Positions 28,831 through 38,615 are shown, numbered from the stretch's first letter. The stretch is 64,000 nt of DNA from Chitinophaga niastensis (GCF_003014755.1 NZ_PYAW01000004.1:124001-188000); one strand, 5' to 3'. Translations and numbers: made by a program. Notes: generated from the sequence alone by a model not told the origin.

Positions 28831-29850
28831 ATGAACAAATTCTTCGAAAAGGGGATCAGAAGGCATATCCTCTTTTGCATGGCCCTATTATCCCTTTTTT
28901 GCCTGATTATTTTCAGCAGCCGCTATTACAAGGAAATTACACCCAGAGCGATCTTTCTATACCTGTTAGTCTTATGCAGCATCTATACAGCCAGATGGAT
29001 CTCCAGGAAGTGGCTGCTGAAGGATAAATGGATGTTGTTTATCCTTTTTACCTGTATTTCGATAGCCCTTTTTTCTACAATCGGTGTAATAGGCTTTGCT
29101 TATTTTATGAATTTCAAATTCGATGGAGGAGATAACGCGCGATTCATTTTTGTTTTCATTCCAGGACTTGTTATCCTATCGATTGGTGGAGCGAGCTTTT
29201 TAGCTATTACCCGGATAGCCGTGAGACAACAGTTAAATGAGGCAAACGTCGCCCGGCAGCAAAAGGAACGTGAATTAAGCCTGTTACTATCTCAACTAAG
29301 CCCTCATTTTCTTTTTAACACGCTGAATAATTTATATGGTCTTTCCATCAGGCAGCATGAAACAATTCCTGGCTTATTATTGAAGTTGTCCGACCTGTTG
29401 AGATATTCAGTCTATGAAGCCAGACAGCATTCCGTATTGTTAAAAGACGAGGTGGCCTACATTCATAATTACATAGCTATGGAAAAAATCAGATTGGGGC
29501 AAAGGCTTATTATAAATACACATATGGAAGAAATCATTGGCCGGGTTAAGATTGCGCCTATGCTATTTATCGTATTCGTGGAAAATGCGTTTAAACATGC
29601 CAGGAATACAACGGACGAAAAAATCAGGATCGATATGGACTTGTCTGTAGAGAATAGTACGATATATTTTTCCATCCGGAATAGTTACAGCATGGAAAAT
29701 ATGGCCAGGATGTCTTCAAACAAAAATTCAGGACTAGGCATCGAAAGTACCATTAAGCGGCTTCAATTGTTATATCCTGGAGAATACTTGTTGGAGCGGC
29801 AAAAAGAGAACGATCGTTACAAAGTGCAACTTCAACTTAAAGCATGGTAA
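28831..29850 (+). CDS. LytS-family sensor histidine kinase
   Basis: 339 residues from ATG 28831; an in-frame TTG at 28795 is less likely. Four hydrophobic helices occupy residues about 12-130. A coiled segment then leads to the His_kinase domain with LSQLSPHFLFNTLNN (phospho-acceptor His159). The HATPase region carries FVENAFKHA and SGLGIESTIKRL. Kinases of this group phosphorylate a LytTR response regulator, which is encoded immediately downstream with adjoining stop and start codons. The input signal is unknown; no extra sensor domain is present. Confidence 0.93.
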   Translation: MNKFFEKGIRRHILFCMALLSLFCLIIFSSRYYKEITPRAIFLYLLVLCSIYTARWISRKWLLKDKWMLFILFTCISIALFSTIGVIGFAYFMNFKFDGGDNARFIFVFIPGLVILSIGGASFLAITRIAVRQQLNEANVARQQKERELSLLLSQLSPHFLFNTLNNLYGLSIRQHETIPGLLLKLSDLLRYSVYEARQHSVLLKDEVAYIHNYIAMEKIRLGQRLIINTHMEEIIGRVKIAPMLFIVFVENAFKHARNTTDEKIRIDMDLSVENSTIYFSIRNSYSMENMARMSSNKNSGLGIESTIKRLQLLYPGEYLLERQKENDRYKVQLQLKAW

Positions 29851-30558
29851 ATGAATAGGATCAATTGTCTTATTGTAGACGACGAGCCGATTGCGGGCGA
29901 TATTATCCTGAATTATTGCAGCACCTATCCGGCGTTACACGTAGTAGCCACCTGCCTCAATGCCTTTGAGGCCAGGAGGATATTAGGAGAGAACGTTATC
30001 GACATTATTTTTTTAGACATAGAAATGCCGGTACTGGATGGGATCGGGTTTTTACATACGCTTAAAAATCCTCCGCAGATCATATTTACCACAGCCTATA
30101 AGGAATATGCAGTTACCGCATTCGACCTGGCTGCCTGCGACTATCTCGTGAAACCCTTTTCCCTGGAAAGATTTATAATAGCAGTCGACAAAGCAATGGA
30201 GCGGTTAAGCACTCCTGTGCAAGTTGCGCTTAAAAGCAATAGTATTAACGATGACTACCTTTTTATTAAAACAGATGGTAAAATTCATAAGATTAACTAC
30301 GATGAATTATTATATGCCGAAGCAAATGGTAATTATACAAGAATAATTACGCTGAACGCCTCATTAGCACAGAATATGGCTTTTTTAAGCATGGAAGCAC
30401 TTCTTCCTGATACGCATTTTATCCGGGTGCATCGATCTTTTATAATCAACAAATCGAAAATTTCTCATATTGAAGGGAACCGGGTATTTATTGGTAAATA
30501 TGAAATACCGATAGGTAGTAATTATAAAGAAACTTTTTTTAAAGCAATTGGATTGTAA
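29851..30558 (+). CDS. LytTR-family response regulator
   Basis: 235 residues. The receiver domain (1-120) has the acidic pair DDE at 10-12, phospho-acceptor Asp56 in FLDIEMP, Thr80 and Lys101 in YLVKPF. The LytTR DNA-binding domain (about 135-235) shows KTDGKIHKINYDELLYAEA and HFIRVHRSFIINKSKI. It directly follows the LytS kinase gene, so the two form a two-component system. The nearby divergently read serine hydrolase is a possible target, which is inference from position only. Confidence 0.95.
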   Translation: MNRINCLIVDDEPIAGDIILNYCSTYPALHVVATCLNAFEARRILGENVIDIIFLDIEMPVLDGIGFLHTLKNPPQIIFTTAYKEYAVTAFDLAACDYLVKPFSLERFIIAVDKAMERLSTPVQVALKSNSINDDYLFIKTDGKIHKINYDELLYAEANGNYTRIITLNASLAQNMAFLSMEALLPDTHFIRVHRSFIINKSKISHIEGNRVFIGKYEIPIGSNYKETFFKAIGL

Positions 30559-30607
30559 TGCAAACAGAAAAATGATATTTTCTGAATAATATCCGGGAAT
30601 AAAAATT

Positions 30608-30652
30608 CTTTACAGAGGCTGCCCCTGATCTATTGGGGCAGCCTCTGTAAAG
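30608..30652. terminator. 18-bp perfect hairpin between convergent genes
   Basis: Arms 30608-30625 and 30635-30652 are perfectly complementary with a 9-nt loop. It lies between the convergent response regulator and the leftward beta-helix lipoprotein gene. The T-rich stretch lies on the minus-strand side (AAGAATTTTTATT read leftward), so it should terminate the leftward gene best. Confidence 0.75.
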
Positions 30653-30686
30653 CCTGGTGAAGGATGCTTTATTCAACCGGATCCTG

Positions 30687-32489
30687 TCAGTAATCAGATG
30701 AAGCCGTTACGTTATTTGGTAAAAGAAACTGATTTGCATAGGGACCATCAACCCAACGATTGTCGGACCAGCTATTGCCTCCCGTTTTATAGTTGGGGAT
30801 GGTCTGACTGGTATTAGTATATACAGCCGGGGAATAGTCCTTGTCCGGAGCGCCTAACGTCCATTTCCAGCGATTGCCGGTGACTGACATATTGGTAACC
30901 GGCACACCCAGGGGCGCATGAAGTCCAATGCCGGTGCTATCGAGGATAATGTAGTTATCCTTTACGGTTATATGATCGTATCCCGAATAACCGGCTTGCG
31001 ATCCGTCCGTGTACATGGCTATCAGTCCGGAGAAAGAGCCATCCGGATCGGGCGCATTAAACTGGAAGTGATTCCGGGAGAAGTTCAGGTAACTTTGTCC
31101 GCCCCAGGTCTGAATACCATCCACATGTTCACCTGTGAAACTCGGGTCGGGCGTTATCCAGGATTCGGTCACCGTGATATTGTCCGCGTACACATTCTCC
31201 AATCCGCTGTTCGGGAAATAACAGCGGTGGACGATGGCCTCGGCAGGTTGTTCTCCATCTTTACGGCCGTTGGTATTAAAGGCTGTGAGTTGGCTGTAAA
31301 GGGTAGCTCCGCCACCTCCGTCACCGATCGGATTACGATAGATAATACTGCCTTTGCAACCCCGTAGAACCAGCCAGCCGGAATAAACGGTGATCTGGGA
31401 AGTGATATCCGCCGCTTGCAGGACAACCGTACCTTGCGGGAACCAGAAGCCATCGATCGTCTCTCCGCCTGCGGCTAGAGTCCGTGCCAGGTTACCCCAT
31501 CCAGCAAGAGCGGTTCCATAAAAAGATCCCCCGGGAACCGTGGTAAAGGAACTGATGGATATCCCTGCAGGTCCTACCATCGAAGTGGTTAGCTGCGAAC
31601 CTTGCGTAACAGTTCCCGGATTTATGGTAAGAAAGTCAGCAAGATTACTGGCGGCTGACCGGTTGCCAAAAGCGTCCCTGGCCTTCACATAAAAGCTATA
31701 CGCACCTGCCGCATTTAAATGGGTGACTGAAAGGGTGGTGGCAGCAGTCGTGTCTATGAGGATACCATTGCGGTATACCTCGTAGCCGGTAACACCTATA
31801 TTATCGGTAGAAGCCGTCCAGCTTAGGATGGCGCTATTGCTGGTGATGCTTGTTGCCGTCAGGCTGCCGGGAACAGAGGGAGGGATCGGGTCATTTGCAG
31901 TAGGAACAAAGACGATATCCCGGAAATAATTGGTGCCATTATAGGAACTGTTTGGGAAACTGCCTGGCGTATAAATATATACGCCGTTGTTATCCGCGAT
32001 GCTGCTCAGTGGGCCGTTGTTGATGACAGAGGCCAGCCCATGAGAGGTAGACGCATAATGGCTGACTGAATTGACTGAAACAACGAATGTCGTATCAGCG
32101 CCAATATTATAAGCCGTATCCAATGTGACGAACTGCCAACCTGTGTCTGTTTCGGAGGTAAAAACAGCGCTTTTCAACAGGGTGCCGCTGACAGACCAGA
32201 GATGCCCCGTATGGGTACCTGTTTCTCCGGCAACTTTATAGTAGCTGAGCTGTGTTATTTTCCCGGCGGTAATGGACTTGAACTTCATTCCCAATTCCAC
32301 CGCAACATCGGCTTGATTAAACGTTGGAAGCTGTGTAGTCAAAACAGCATATGAGCCGCTGGCAAGCGTGGAGGCTTGTACCGGATGCCCGCCGTACAAA
32401 AGCAAATCTCTTCTGCAACCGATCAGCCAGGAGCCAATGAACAGGATGGCAACAGTGGTTTTGATAATAAGACCATTGGTCTTTTTCAT
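30687..32489 (-). CDS. DUF4082 - fibronectin III - right-handed beta-helix surface lipoprotein
   Basis: 600 residues from ATG 32489. Lipoprotein signal with LIGC (Cys25). DUF4082 domain at about 45-190 (VELGMKFKSITAGKITQLSY, HTGHLWSVSGTLL, TGWQFVTLD). A fibronectin type III domain follows at about 200-285 (SITSNSAILSWTASTDNIGV, GYEVYRNG). The C-terminal 270 residues look like a right-handed parallel beta-helix (CYFPNSGLENVYADNITVTE, DHITVKDNYIILDSTGIGLH). Such proteins bind or cleave polysaccharide at the surface. No catalytic triad of a known lyase family was identified. A palindromic region precedes the gene. Confidence 0.88.
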   Translation of the reverse strand: MKKTNGLIIKTTVAILFIGSWLIGCRRDLLLYGGHPVQASTLASGSYAVLTTQLPTFNQADVAVELGMKFKSITAGKITQLSYYKVAGETGTHTGHLWSVSGTLLKSAVFTSETDTGWQFVTLDTAYNIGADTTFVVSVNSVSHYASTSHGLASVINNGPLSSIADNNGVYIYTPGSFPNSSYNGTNYFRDIVFVPTANDPIPPSVPGSLTATSITSNSAILSWTASTDNIGVTGYEVYRNGILIDTTAATTLSVTHLNAAGAYSFYVKARDAFGNRSAASNLADFLTINPGTVTQGSQLTTSMVGPAGISISSFTTVPGGSFYGTALAGWGNLARTLAAGGETIDGFWFPQGTVVLQAADITSQITVYSGWLVLRGCKGSIIYRNPIGDGGGGATLYSQLTAFNTNGRKDGEQPAEAIVHRCYFPNSGLENVYADNITVTESWITPDPSFTGEHVDGIQTWGGQSYLNFSRNHFQFNAPDPDGSFSGLIAMYTDGSQAGYSGYDHITVKDNYIILDSTGIGLHAPLGVPVTNMSVTGNRWKWTLGAPDKDYSPAVYTNTSQTIPNYKTGGNSWSDNRWVDGPYANQFLLPNNVTASSDY

Positions 32490-32546
32490 AAATGAAACTT
32501 TTAAAATTAAAGAATAGGGCCGATTAATAGGATAGTTACCAAAAGT

Positions 32547-32590
32547 CAATGCGTCATTTATTTTACCTGACGCATTGATATCGTTATCAA
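32547..32590. promoter_or_regulatory. Tandem palindromes upstream of the beta-helix lipoprotein gene
   Basis: Two perfect inverted repeats abut: 32547-32556 with 32568-32577 (10-bp arms CAATGCGTCA / TGACGCATTG, 11-nt spacer) and 32575-32580 with 32585-32590 (TTGATA / TATCAA, 4-nt spacer). They lie 58-100 bp before the leftward ATG. They could be operators for a dimeric regulator. Confidence 0.45.
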
Positions 32591-32628
32591 TTGAATTTTA
32601 TTTAATTAAGTCATATTCTTTGTATCTG

Positions 32629-32724
32629 CGCACTGTTTTATACTGGCCACTAAAAGAATATTGCATGGCGAAAATAGTTAATGCGTTACAGACTGCCAAA
32701 TTACATCACCTGGTATGATCTTGT
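32629..32724 (+). repeat. Dispersed repeat, copy 1
   Basis: About 96 bp that align, without large gaps, to 45399-45495 in the same orientation. The best conserved parts are CACTGTTTTA, CTGGCCACTAAAAGAA, GGCGAAA and ATGATCTTG; the middle is diverged. It lies about 190 bp before the DHA2 transporter gene. An insertion-sequence end remnant or a shared regulator-binding region are the two main possibilities. Confidence 0.6.
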
Positions 32725-32911
32725 ACCATCAAGGGTTTGAAGCTGCCTTTACTAATTACAAAAAAGATGGTCAGCCCCGTATTATTCACCAGCGTCATTT
32801 AGGCAAAAATTCAAATAAGTCCTATTCAACTTCATTTTTGTCCTGGCATTCAGATGACTACTCAATTTACTTTTGTAGTGTAAAAAAATATTTTAAATGT
32901 AATCGGCAAAA

Positions 32912-34354
32912 ATGGAAACTATAGACGATAAAGTTATTACCAAAAAATTGGAACATACTTCCTCAGTACGGTGGGTGCTTGCCTGCCTTTCTCTTTCCAT
33001 GTTGCTATCCTCGTTAGGTACCAGCATTGCCAATGTTGCGCTACCGACACTAGTACAGGAGTTCAATGCCTCCTTCCAGGAAATCCAATGGATTGTGCTT
33101 GCCTATCTTCTTGCTATTACTACTTTGATCGTTAGCGTTGGAAGGCTTGGCGATATCATAGGCCGCAGGCGGTTGCTGCTGTCCGGACTCTTTTTGTTTA
33201 CAGCGGCTTCAGTTTTATGTGGTGTGGCATCCTCGCTTTCGTTGCTGATAGCCTTTCGTGCGATGCAGGGTCTTGGCGCTGCTATTATGATGGCGCTTTC
33301 TCTTGCGTTTGTTAGTGAAACGGTACCGAAGGAAAAATTCGGTCGTGCTATGGGACTACTGGGAACAACGTCCGCAATTGGTACCGCTATCGGCCCATCC
33401 CTCGGTGGTGTTTTGATTGCCGGACTGAGTTGGAGGGCAATCTTTCTTATCAACATACCGATAGGTGTCCTAACCTTTTTTCTTGTCAGTCATTATCTGC
33501 CTGTTGATCGACAGCGGACGAAAGTTGAACGGGTTGGCTTTGACAATGCAGGCACGCTGTTACTCGCTTTAACGCTCGCGGCTTATGCGCTTGCTATGAC
33601 GATTGGACGCGGCCATTACGGCAAATTGAACGTTGTTTTGCTCTTGGTCGCTATTTTTGGGGTCGCACTATTTGTATTGGCTGAGCGAAAAGTAGCCTCT
33701 CCATTAATCCGATTATCAGCGTTCCGCAATCCGGTGTTGAGTGCCAGTCTGGTCATGAGCGCATTAGTCTCGACAGTGATGATGGCGACGTTGGTGATCG
33801 GGCCTTTCTACCTCTCTCGTTCGCTGGGACTCAAACAGTCGCTTGTTGGAATAATTATGTCGGTTGGTCCAATTATCTCCATAGTTAGCGGTGTCCCGGC
33901 CGGTCGTATTGTTGATCGTTTGGGTGCACCATTAGTGGTCATCATCGGACTCATTGAAATGGCTGTTGGTTCATTTGCGCTATCCGCTTTTTCAGGGATG
34001 TTAGGTATTGCTGGTTATATTGCTGCCATCGCCGTTTTGACTCCTGGTTATCAATTGTTCCAGGCAGCCAACAACACTTCGGTCATGATGGATGTCCTCC
34101 CCAACCAACGGGGTGTTATATCTGGCATACTTAATCTGTCGCGCAATCTTGGACTTATAACCGGTGCATCTGTTATGGGTGCGGTATTTTCTCTTGCATC
34201 CGGAACAAATGAAATTACATCAGCCCAACCGGAGGCCATTGCAACTGGTATGCGGATTACATTCGCTGTTGCCGGGACGCTCATTGTGTTTGCGCTGGCC
34301 ATTGCGGTTGTAATTCGTAGATTGACTATGTGCAAACTTCCTTCAGCGTTTTAA
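32912..34354 (+). CDS. DHA2-family (EmrB/QacA-like) MFS multidrug efflux transporter
   Basis: 480 residues with about 14 hydrophobic helices. Motif A between TM2 and TM3 is present (GRLGDIIGRRRLLL), and motif C in TM5 (GTAIGPSLGGVLI) marks a drug:proton antiporter. The region SLGTSIANVALPTLVQEF in TM1 is typical of the DHA2 group. It would export toxic organic compounds using the proton gradient. No membrane-fusion or outer-membrane partner adjoins it. Its base composition looks more GC-rich than the neighbouring genes, a possible sign of transfer. Confidence 0.93.
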   Translation: METIDDKVITKKLEHTSSVRWVLACLSLSMLLSSLGTSIANVALPTLVQEFNASFQEIQWIVLAYLLAITTLIVSVGRLGDIIGRRRLLLSGLFLFTAASVLCGVASSLSLLIAFRAMQGLGAAIMMALSLAFVSETVPKEKFGRAMGLLGTTSAIGTAIGPSLGGVLIAGLSWRAIFLINIPIGVLTFFLVSHYLPVDRQRTKVERVGFDNAGTLLLALTLAAYALAMTIGRGHYGKLNVVLLLVAIFGVALFVLAERKVASPLIRLSAFRNPVLSASLVMSALVSTVMMATLVIGPFYLSRSLGLKQSLVGIIMSVGPIISIVSGVPAGRIVDRLGAPLVVIIGLIEMAVGSFALSAFSGMLGIAGYIAAIAVLTPGYQLFQAANNTSVMMDVLPNQRGVISGILNLSRNLGLITGASVMGAVFSLASGTNEITSAQPEAIATGMRITFAVAGTLIVFALAIAVVIRRLTMCKLPSAF

Positions 34355-34421
34355 TGATCAGTATCTGTAAAGCCGGGTGATCATGGTTGTTCCGGAGAAG
34401 GGCCGGTGTGTCACCGATTGT

Positions 34422-34748
34422 TTAATGCTGTCTGAAACTTTTTACATAATCGGCCAGCACCGCCAGTTCTTCTCCGGAGAACCTGTTTTTAAATGAGGGC
34501 ATATTGCCTTTCCCCTCACGTATCTGCTGCACAATGGCAGCTGTTTCCAGTTTACTTATCTGCAGGTTTTTGGCGCCAAACATACCTTTGGTGCCATCGT
34601 TTCCATGGCACATCCTGCAGGTTTTCCTGTATAGGACATCACCTGTTACAGGTGGCTGTCCTGAAATGGCCTTAAAACTACTCCCGGTAACCAGGAGCAT
34701 AACGATGAAAAAGGCGGGTATAACTGCTTTGCTGAACTTGTTTTTCAT
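34422..34748 (-). CDS. Small exported c-type cytochrome
   Basis: 108 residues from ATG 34748. An N-terminal signal or anchor (AVIPAFFIVMLLVTGSS) precedes a single class I cytochrome c domain with CRMCH haem-binding motif (Cys at about 48 and 51, His52) and the distal Met ligand in GNMPSF. It would carry electrons in the periplasm. It lies alone, convergent with the transporter gene 67 bp away. Confidence 0.92.
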   Translation of the reverse strand: MKNKFSKAVIPAFFIVMLLVTGSSFKAISGQPPVTGDVLYRKTCRMCHGNDGTKGMFGAKNLQISKLETAAIVQQIREGKGNMPSFKNRFSGEELAVLADYVKSFRQH

Positions 34749-34990
34749 GATTTGTTTTTTGTTTGATAAAGCAAAAGAACAACAGTTATGTTCCGGGAAA
34801 TAGAACAAAACCGACAAGGGAGTCTGCCCCAATATTTCTGCGGCCGGGAAACCGGTAGGGGGATTTCGTACATTAAAGAAAGAAAAAAAGATCGGGTAGA
34901 TATTTAATTTTTTTTATTTTACATGGATGTCCCCTGTGCCAAAGGATCAGTTACAACCAAAGATAATAGACAAAAAAATAGCTTAAATAA

Positions 34991-35965
34991 ATGAGAAGGA
35001 ACACCGGTTTTCTACACAAGAACATCCCTGTATATTTTATTGCATTCATTTACTTTCTTACAAGTTCTTATGTTGTTAACGGACAAAATGCTCCCAACGT
35101 TTTGACCACTGATATTGACAATTTTTGGATCGCTTTTGATAGCATTCAAACAATAAAAGAAAAGGACAAACAAATTGAATTAATGAAGTCGTTGTACACT
35201 GATAAAGGAACTTATGGATTGAAAAAATTTATGGAACTTAGAAAGTTTGATGCTACCAAACTTGTGGAAAGTATCAATAAATACCCTAAGTTCTGGGGAT
35301 CAATAAGAGGTAACACTTTAAAAATAAAACCGAAGATACCAGCTATTGAAACGTACATTAAGGAATTCAATATTTTATACCCGGACTTCCGGGCGGCAAA
35401 GATTGTTTTCACCATTAGCGCTATTCGTGCCGCTGGTACCACAAAGGATTCGCTGGTATTAATTGGTTCGGAAATCGCAATGGGTAATAAAAATACAGAT
35501 GTATCAGAATTTCCGGACAAAAGATTGGAAAACTTCTTTAAATCGCAAAGCTCAGACAATATCATTCCTATTGTTATTCACGAGTATGTACACACGCAAC
35601 AAAAAGCAGACGGTAAAATACTTTTAGGGCAAGCAATTTTTGAAGGAGCCTGCGATTTTATTGCAGAACTGGTACTCAAAGAACCATTAACCCATTCTTA
35701 TCTTAAATATGGAAGGAAACATGAAAAGAAGTTGAAGCAACAATTCAAAAAGGAGATGCTTGGTGAAGATTATTCTAACTGGTTGTATAATGGTGCAGGT
35801 TCAAAGACAATGGGTGATCTGGGATATTTTATGGGTTATGCTATCTGCAGGTCATATTATCGCCATGCCGACAATAAGAGCAGGGCGATAAAAGATATCA
35901 TTGGCTTAAATTATTCAGACCAACCGGCAATTATGCAATTCTTAGCGGAATCAAAATATTATTAA
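34991..35965 (+). CDS. Exported HExxH zinc metalloprotease-like protein (DUF2268-like)
   Basis: 324 residues. Signal peptide (FIAFIYFLTSSYVVNGQ), then a long region ending in PIVIHEYVHTQQ (HExxH at about 198-202). A downstream acidic residue in QAIFEGACDFIAELV (Glu about 219-222) would supply the third zinc ligand, making it a gluzincin. The layout matches predicted Zn-dependent proteases annotated as DUF2268 in Bacteroidota. Its last four bases overlap the end of the convergent acetyltransferase gene. Confidence 0.82.
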   Translation: MRRNTGFLHKNIPVYFIAFIYFLTSSYVVNGQNAPNVLTTDIDNFWIAFDSIQTIKEKDKQIELMKSLYTDKGTYGLKKFMELRKFDATKLVESINKYPKFWGSIRGNTLKIKPKIPAIETYIKEFNILYPDFRAAKIVFTISAIRAAGTTKDSLVLIGSEIAMGNKNTDVSEFPDKRLENFFKSQSSDNIIPIVIHEYVHTQQKADGKILLGQAIFEGACDFIAELVLKEPLTHSYLKYGRKHEKKLKQQFKKEMLGEDYSNWLYNGAGSKTMGDLGYFMGYAICRSYYRHADNKSRAIKDIIGLNYSDQPAIMQFLAESKYY

Positions 35966-36615
35966 AAATTGTTGGTTCCAGGAATCACTACAGAAGTATA
36001 CGGTGAATATAATGTCCAGCCCAGCGTTTCATATAAAGTTTTACCTGCTGCTGTTGCTACCAGTACACCTTTTGTTTTACCCCTGGAAATTGCAATGTTT
36101 TCAAGTGTGTTCACAATAATTGTTGCCAGCCCCTTGCGGCGGTGGAGGGAATCAGTTGCTATACGATCATAGATTACAAAGTCATCAACAAAAACGATAC
36201 GACCTATAGCAGCTATATCTCCACTATTTGTAAGCACTTTTACTACAGTAACAGGTATATCGTCTTTCACTTCTAATATGTATTCGCCGGTTAAATTGAT
36301 GCGCTTTGGTAACATAGGTTTGAAACAAGTCATCATAAAGCCAGGTGGTTGTATGACCCATCGGGATGGTAAAATATTTTTAATAATATCCGGATGTGCA
36401 CACACCTTAAGAAAAACCCACGGTTCAACAATAGTATTCGCCAAATTTGTAAATTCATTAGTGAAATTCGGGAAAACATAACGAACCTTTTGTTGTGGCC
36501 ATCCTACATCAATCCTGAATCCGCTGCCGTTTTTAACAGGCGGTGATAACTCACGGGATAAAGACCAACCTTTCATCCACTTTTCAACAATATATTGGCT
36601 AATATTAGATTGCAT
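35962..36615 (-). CDS. GNAT-family N-acetyltransferase
   Basis: 217 residues. The C-terminal half holds the GNAT fold: a strand AAIGRIVFVDDFVIYDRIAT followed by the acetyl-CoA loop HRRKGLAT (R-x-x-G-x-A type) and helix IIVNTLENIAISRG, then GVLVATAAGKTLYETLGWTL. The first 100 residues are a separate region specific to this subgroup. The acetyl acceptor is not evident. Its 3' end overlaps the protease gene by 4 bp tail to tail. Confidence 0.85.
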   Translation of the reverse strand: MQSNISQYIVEKWMKGWSLSRELSPPVKNGSGFRIDVGWPQQKVRYVFPNFTNEFTNLANTIVEPWVFLKVCAHPDIIKNILPSRWVIQPPGFMMTCFKPMLPKRINLTGEYILEVKDDIPVTVVKVLTNSGDIAAIGRIVFVDDFVIYDRIATDSLHRRKGLATIIVNTLENIAISRGKTKGVLVATAAGKTLYETLGWTLYSPYTSVVIPGTNNF

Positions 36616-36691
36616 ATAAAATTAATCGGTAAAACTGTCTCTATAAATTTAATATAATAGCCGGCGAGTTCGGTTAGTCTGAATTTGTTGT

Positions 36692-37543
36692 CTATGTAGT
36701 CGCTACCAAAAATTCTTCTCCGCTTGCAGGACTAAGGTTATCTGTCCTGCCAACAAAATAGCGTTTGGCAAGACCCGATATAATCTCCACCTCTTTAAAA
36801 CCAGCCTCACGTGCCAGCGCCAGCATATCTTCCGGGGTAAAAAAGCTGATGAAAGACGTGCCGGCTGCCTGAGCGCCTTTTTCTGCTATCTGTTGCAAAG
36901 GTCTGTCTTCCATTTCCATGAGTTCCAATGGTAAATAAAATGTCATAGCAAGTTTTGAACCTGGTGCAAGCGTTGCAATCTGGCGTAGGGTAGCAAACAC
37001 CGCGTCTTTTGTAAGATACAGGCTAACGCCTGTGCAAGCCACAACAGCAGGTTTGTTGGTATCAAAACCTGCATTTATTAATTGCTCCCACCAGGAAGAA
37101 ATTTCAAAATTAACAGCAACAAAATGCAGCCACTTTGGAATATCAAAGCCAAGTTCAATTAATCGTTGTTGTTTCCAGGATTGGGTATCAGGTTGGTCAA
37201 TTTCAAATAGCTGTAATTGAGCAGCAATCTCTGGTCTGCGTTGAGCAAAAGTATCAAGTCCTGCACCAAGAATGACATATTGATGGATACCATGTTCATG
37301 CTGTTCTATCACTAAATCTTCAATGAAACGGGCACGGGCTACAATTGATGCCCGAAGGCGTTTTGTGAAACCCGGGTTCATGTCAGGACGTTGCCGCCAT
37401 TCACTATCAGGTGCTATCAGTTTAAACCCAATTTCGTCTTCAATAATATGTGGTAATGCGTCAATCTGAGCGTGCATAGCTCTCCATAAAGCTACCCGTA
37501 CAGCAGTATTGTCTGGTGCTGCAATTTTTTTATTTTGTTCCAT
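36692..37543 (-). CDS. SAM-dependent methyltransferase of the leucine carboxyl methyltransferase family
   Basis: 283 residues. The family start NTAVRVALWRAMHAQIDA and the motifs RARFIEDLV, YVILGAGLDTFAQRR (SAM-binding loop), FEIDQPDTQSWKQQRL and VVACTGVSLYLTKDAV match the TIGR00027/LCMT group. These enzymes methylate carboxyl groups of small metabolites or polyketide precursors; the substrate here is unknown. The gene lies 127 bp downstream of the leftward AraC regulator, which may control it. Confidence 0.9.
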   Translation of the reverse strand: MEQNKKIAAPDNTAVRVALWRAMHAQIDALPHIIEDEIGFKLIAPDSEWRQRPDMNPGFTKRLRASIVARARFIEDLVIEQHEHGIHQYVILGAGLDTFAQRRPEIAAQLQLFEIDQPDTQSWKQQRLIELGFDIPKWLHFVAVNFEISSWWEQLINAGFDTNKPAVVACTGVSLYLTKDAVFATLRQIATLAPGSKLAMTFYLPLELMEMEDRPLQQIAEKGAQAAGTSFISFFTPEDMLALAREAGFKEVEIISGLAKRYFVGRTDNLSPASGEEFLVATT

Positions 37544-37670
37544 ATTATATAGTTTGATCGGCTTATTATATCAATAATTAGAAAAATTACTTTATTGAAT
37601 GCAAGCTAATATGTGGCAAAATTAAACACTGCAGATTTGAGAAAATTGTAAAAAACCGACAAGGCCTTTT

Positions 37671-38465
37671 TTATGATTGCCATTCAGGAAATCCAGGCAT
37701 CCGTTCAATGGATTTGCGCAGGTAAATGCCCGGGCTTACGCCCGAAAAAAGTTTAAAATCGCGGATAAAATGAGATTGGTCAAAGTAGTCAAGCGAATGT
37801 GCAATCTCTGTGAGCGAACGAAGTTTGCCTTGTCGCAAAAGCGCTACCGATGTTTGGAAACGACAGATGCGGGCATACAAAATTGGCGTAATGCCAATAT
37901 GCGTAAGAAAGAGACGTTCCAGCGAACGCTCCGATAAATTGAGGTCATGCAACACACGAGACAGCCTTTTGCCCTGTTGTAGTGCAACTACGGCATAACC
38001 CAGTTTTTTGTTTTCGTCTTCATGACGGTGCGCTTGCTCCAGCAGGAACGTAAAAAGACAAGCAGCCTGTTGTTGCGCGGAACTACAATTGAGTAGCTGT
38101 TCACTTAAAGATGTTTTAGCAAGGTGACTGATACAAGTATTTTGATCGGTCAACTCATTTGCGTTTAAACCAAACACCGACTTAAGTGCTGTCGGCTGAA
38201 AGTTTACGCCAATAGTGCGAAAACTGCCGCTGCCATGCAATTGCCCATACTTCCTCGCCTGACCGAAAACAAACAATTGTGGTAATCGTTCGCCCCCGAA
38301 ACCAGTGAACACCTCCCGGTTCTCCTGGAAAATAAGCCCTGGGAAACCATTACACATTACGGTGAAGGTCTTTTGCGATACATCATCAGTTTGGTTCTCC
38401 AACGTCCAGAAGTAACGAACATGATTTTTCAGCGATGGGGGAGGTGCAATTATCTGGTAATTCAT
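37671..38465 (-). CDS. AraC-family transcriptional regulator
   Basis: 264 residues. N-terminal DUF6597-like region (YQIIAPPPSLKNHVRYFWTL, TFTVMCNGFPGLIFQ, GSFRTIGVNFQPTALKSVFG) and a C-terminal double helix-turn-helix (RLSRVLHDLNLSERSLERLF, SLTEIAHSLDYFDQSHFIRD, FSGVSPGIYLR). Such regulators often control neighbouring genes, here perhaps the methyltransferase downstream. The ligand is unknown. Confidence 0.93.
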   Translation of the reverse strand: MNYQIIAPPPSLKNHVRYFWTLENQTDDVSQKTFTVMCNGFPGLIFQENREVFTGFGGERLPQLFVFGQARKYGQLHGSGSFRTIGVNFQPTALKSVFGLNANELTDQNTCISHLAKTSLSEQLLNCSSAQQQAACLFTFLLEQAHRHEDENKKLGYAVVALQQGKRLSRVLHDLNLSERSLERLFLTHIGITPILYARICRFQTSVALLRQGKLRSLTEIAHSLDYFDQSHFIRDFKLFSGVSPGIYLRKSIERMPGFPEWQS

Positions 38466-38615
38466 TTTCTATTAGTTATTGTAAAGACAGTAACCTGTAA
38501 AATTACCACTAACGAACAGGGCATTGCCTTGTATCAAAGATAAATATTTGCAGACTAGTTTTTCTATTCTCTTAAATAGACCAATCACTTTTCAACAAAA
38601 TTTTTTCGCACATAT

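Larger units (their letters stand above)
32490..32911. other. Intergenic region between divergent genes
   Basis: Holds the tandem palindromes, the dispersed repeat copy 1 and a -7-like TACTTTTG (32868-32875) about 40 bp before the transporter ATG; the TTTG at 32837 is 27 bp away, too far for the consensus. A 69-codon frame at 32715-32924 overlaps the transporter start and is not credible. Confidence 0.5.
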
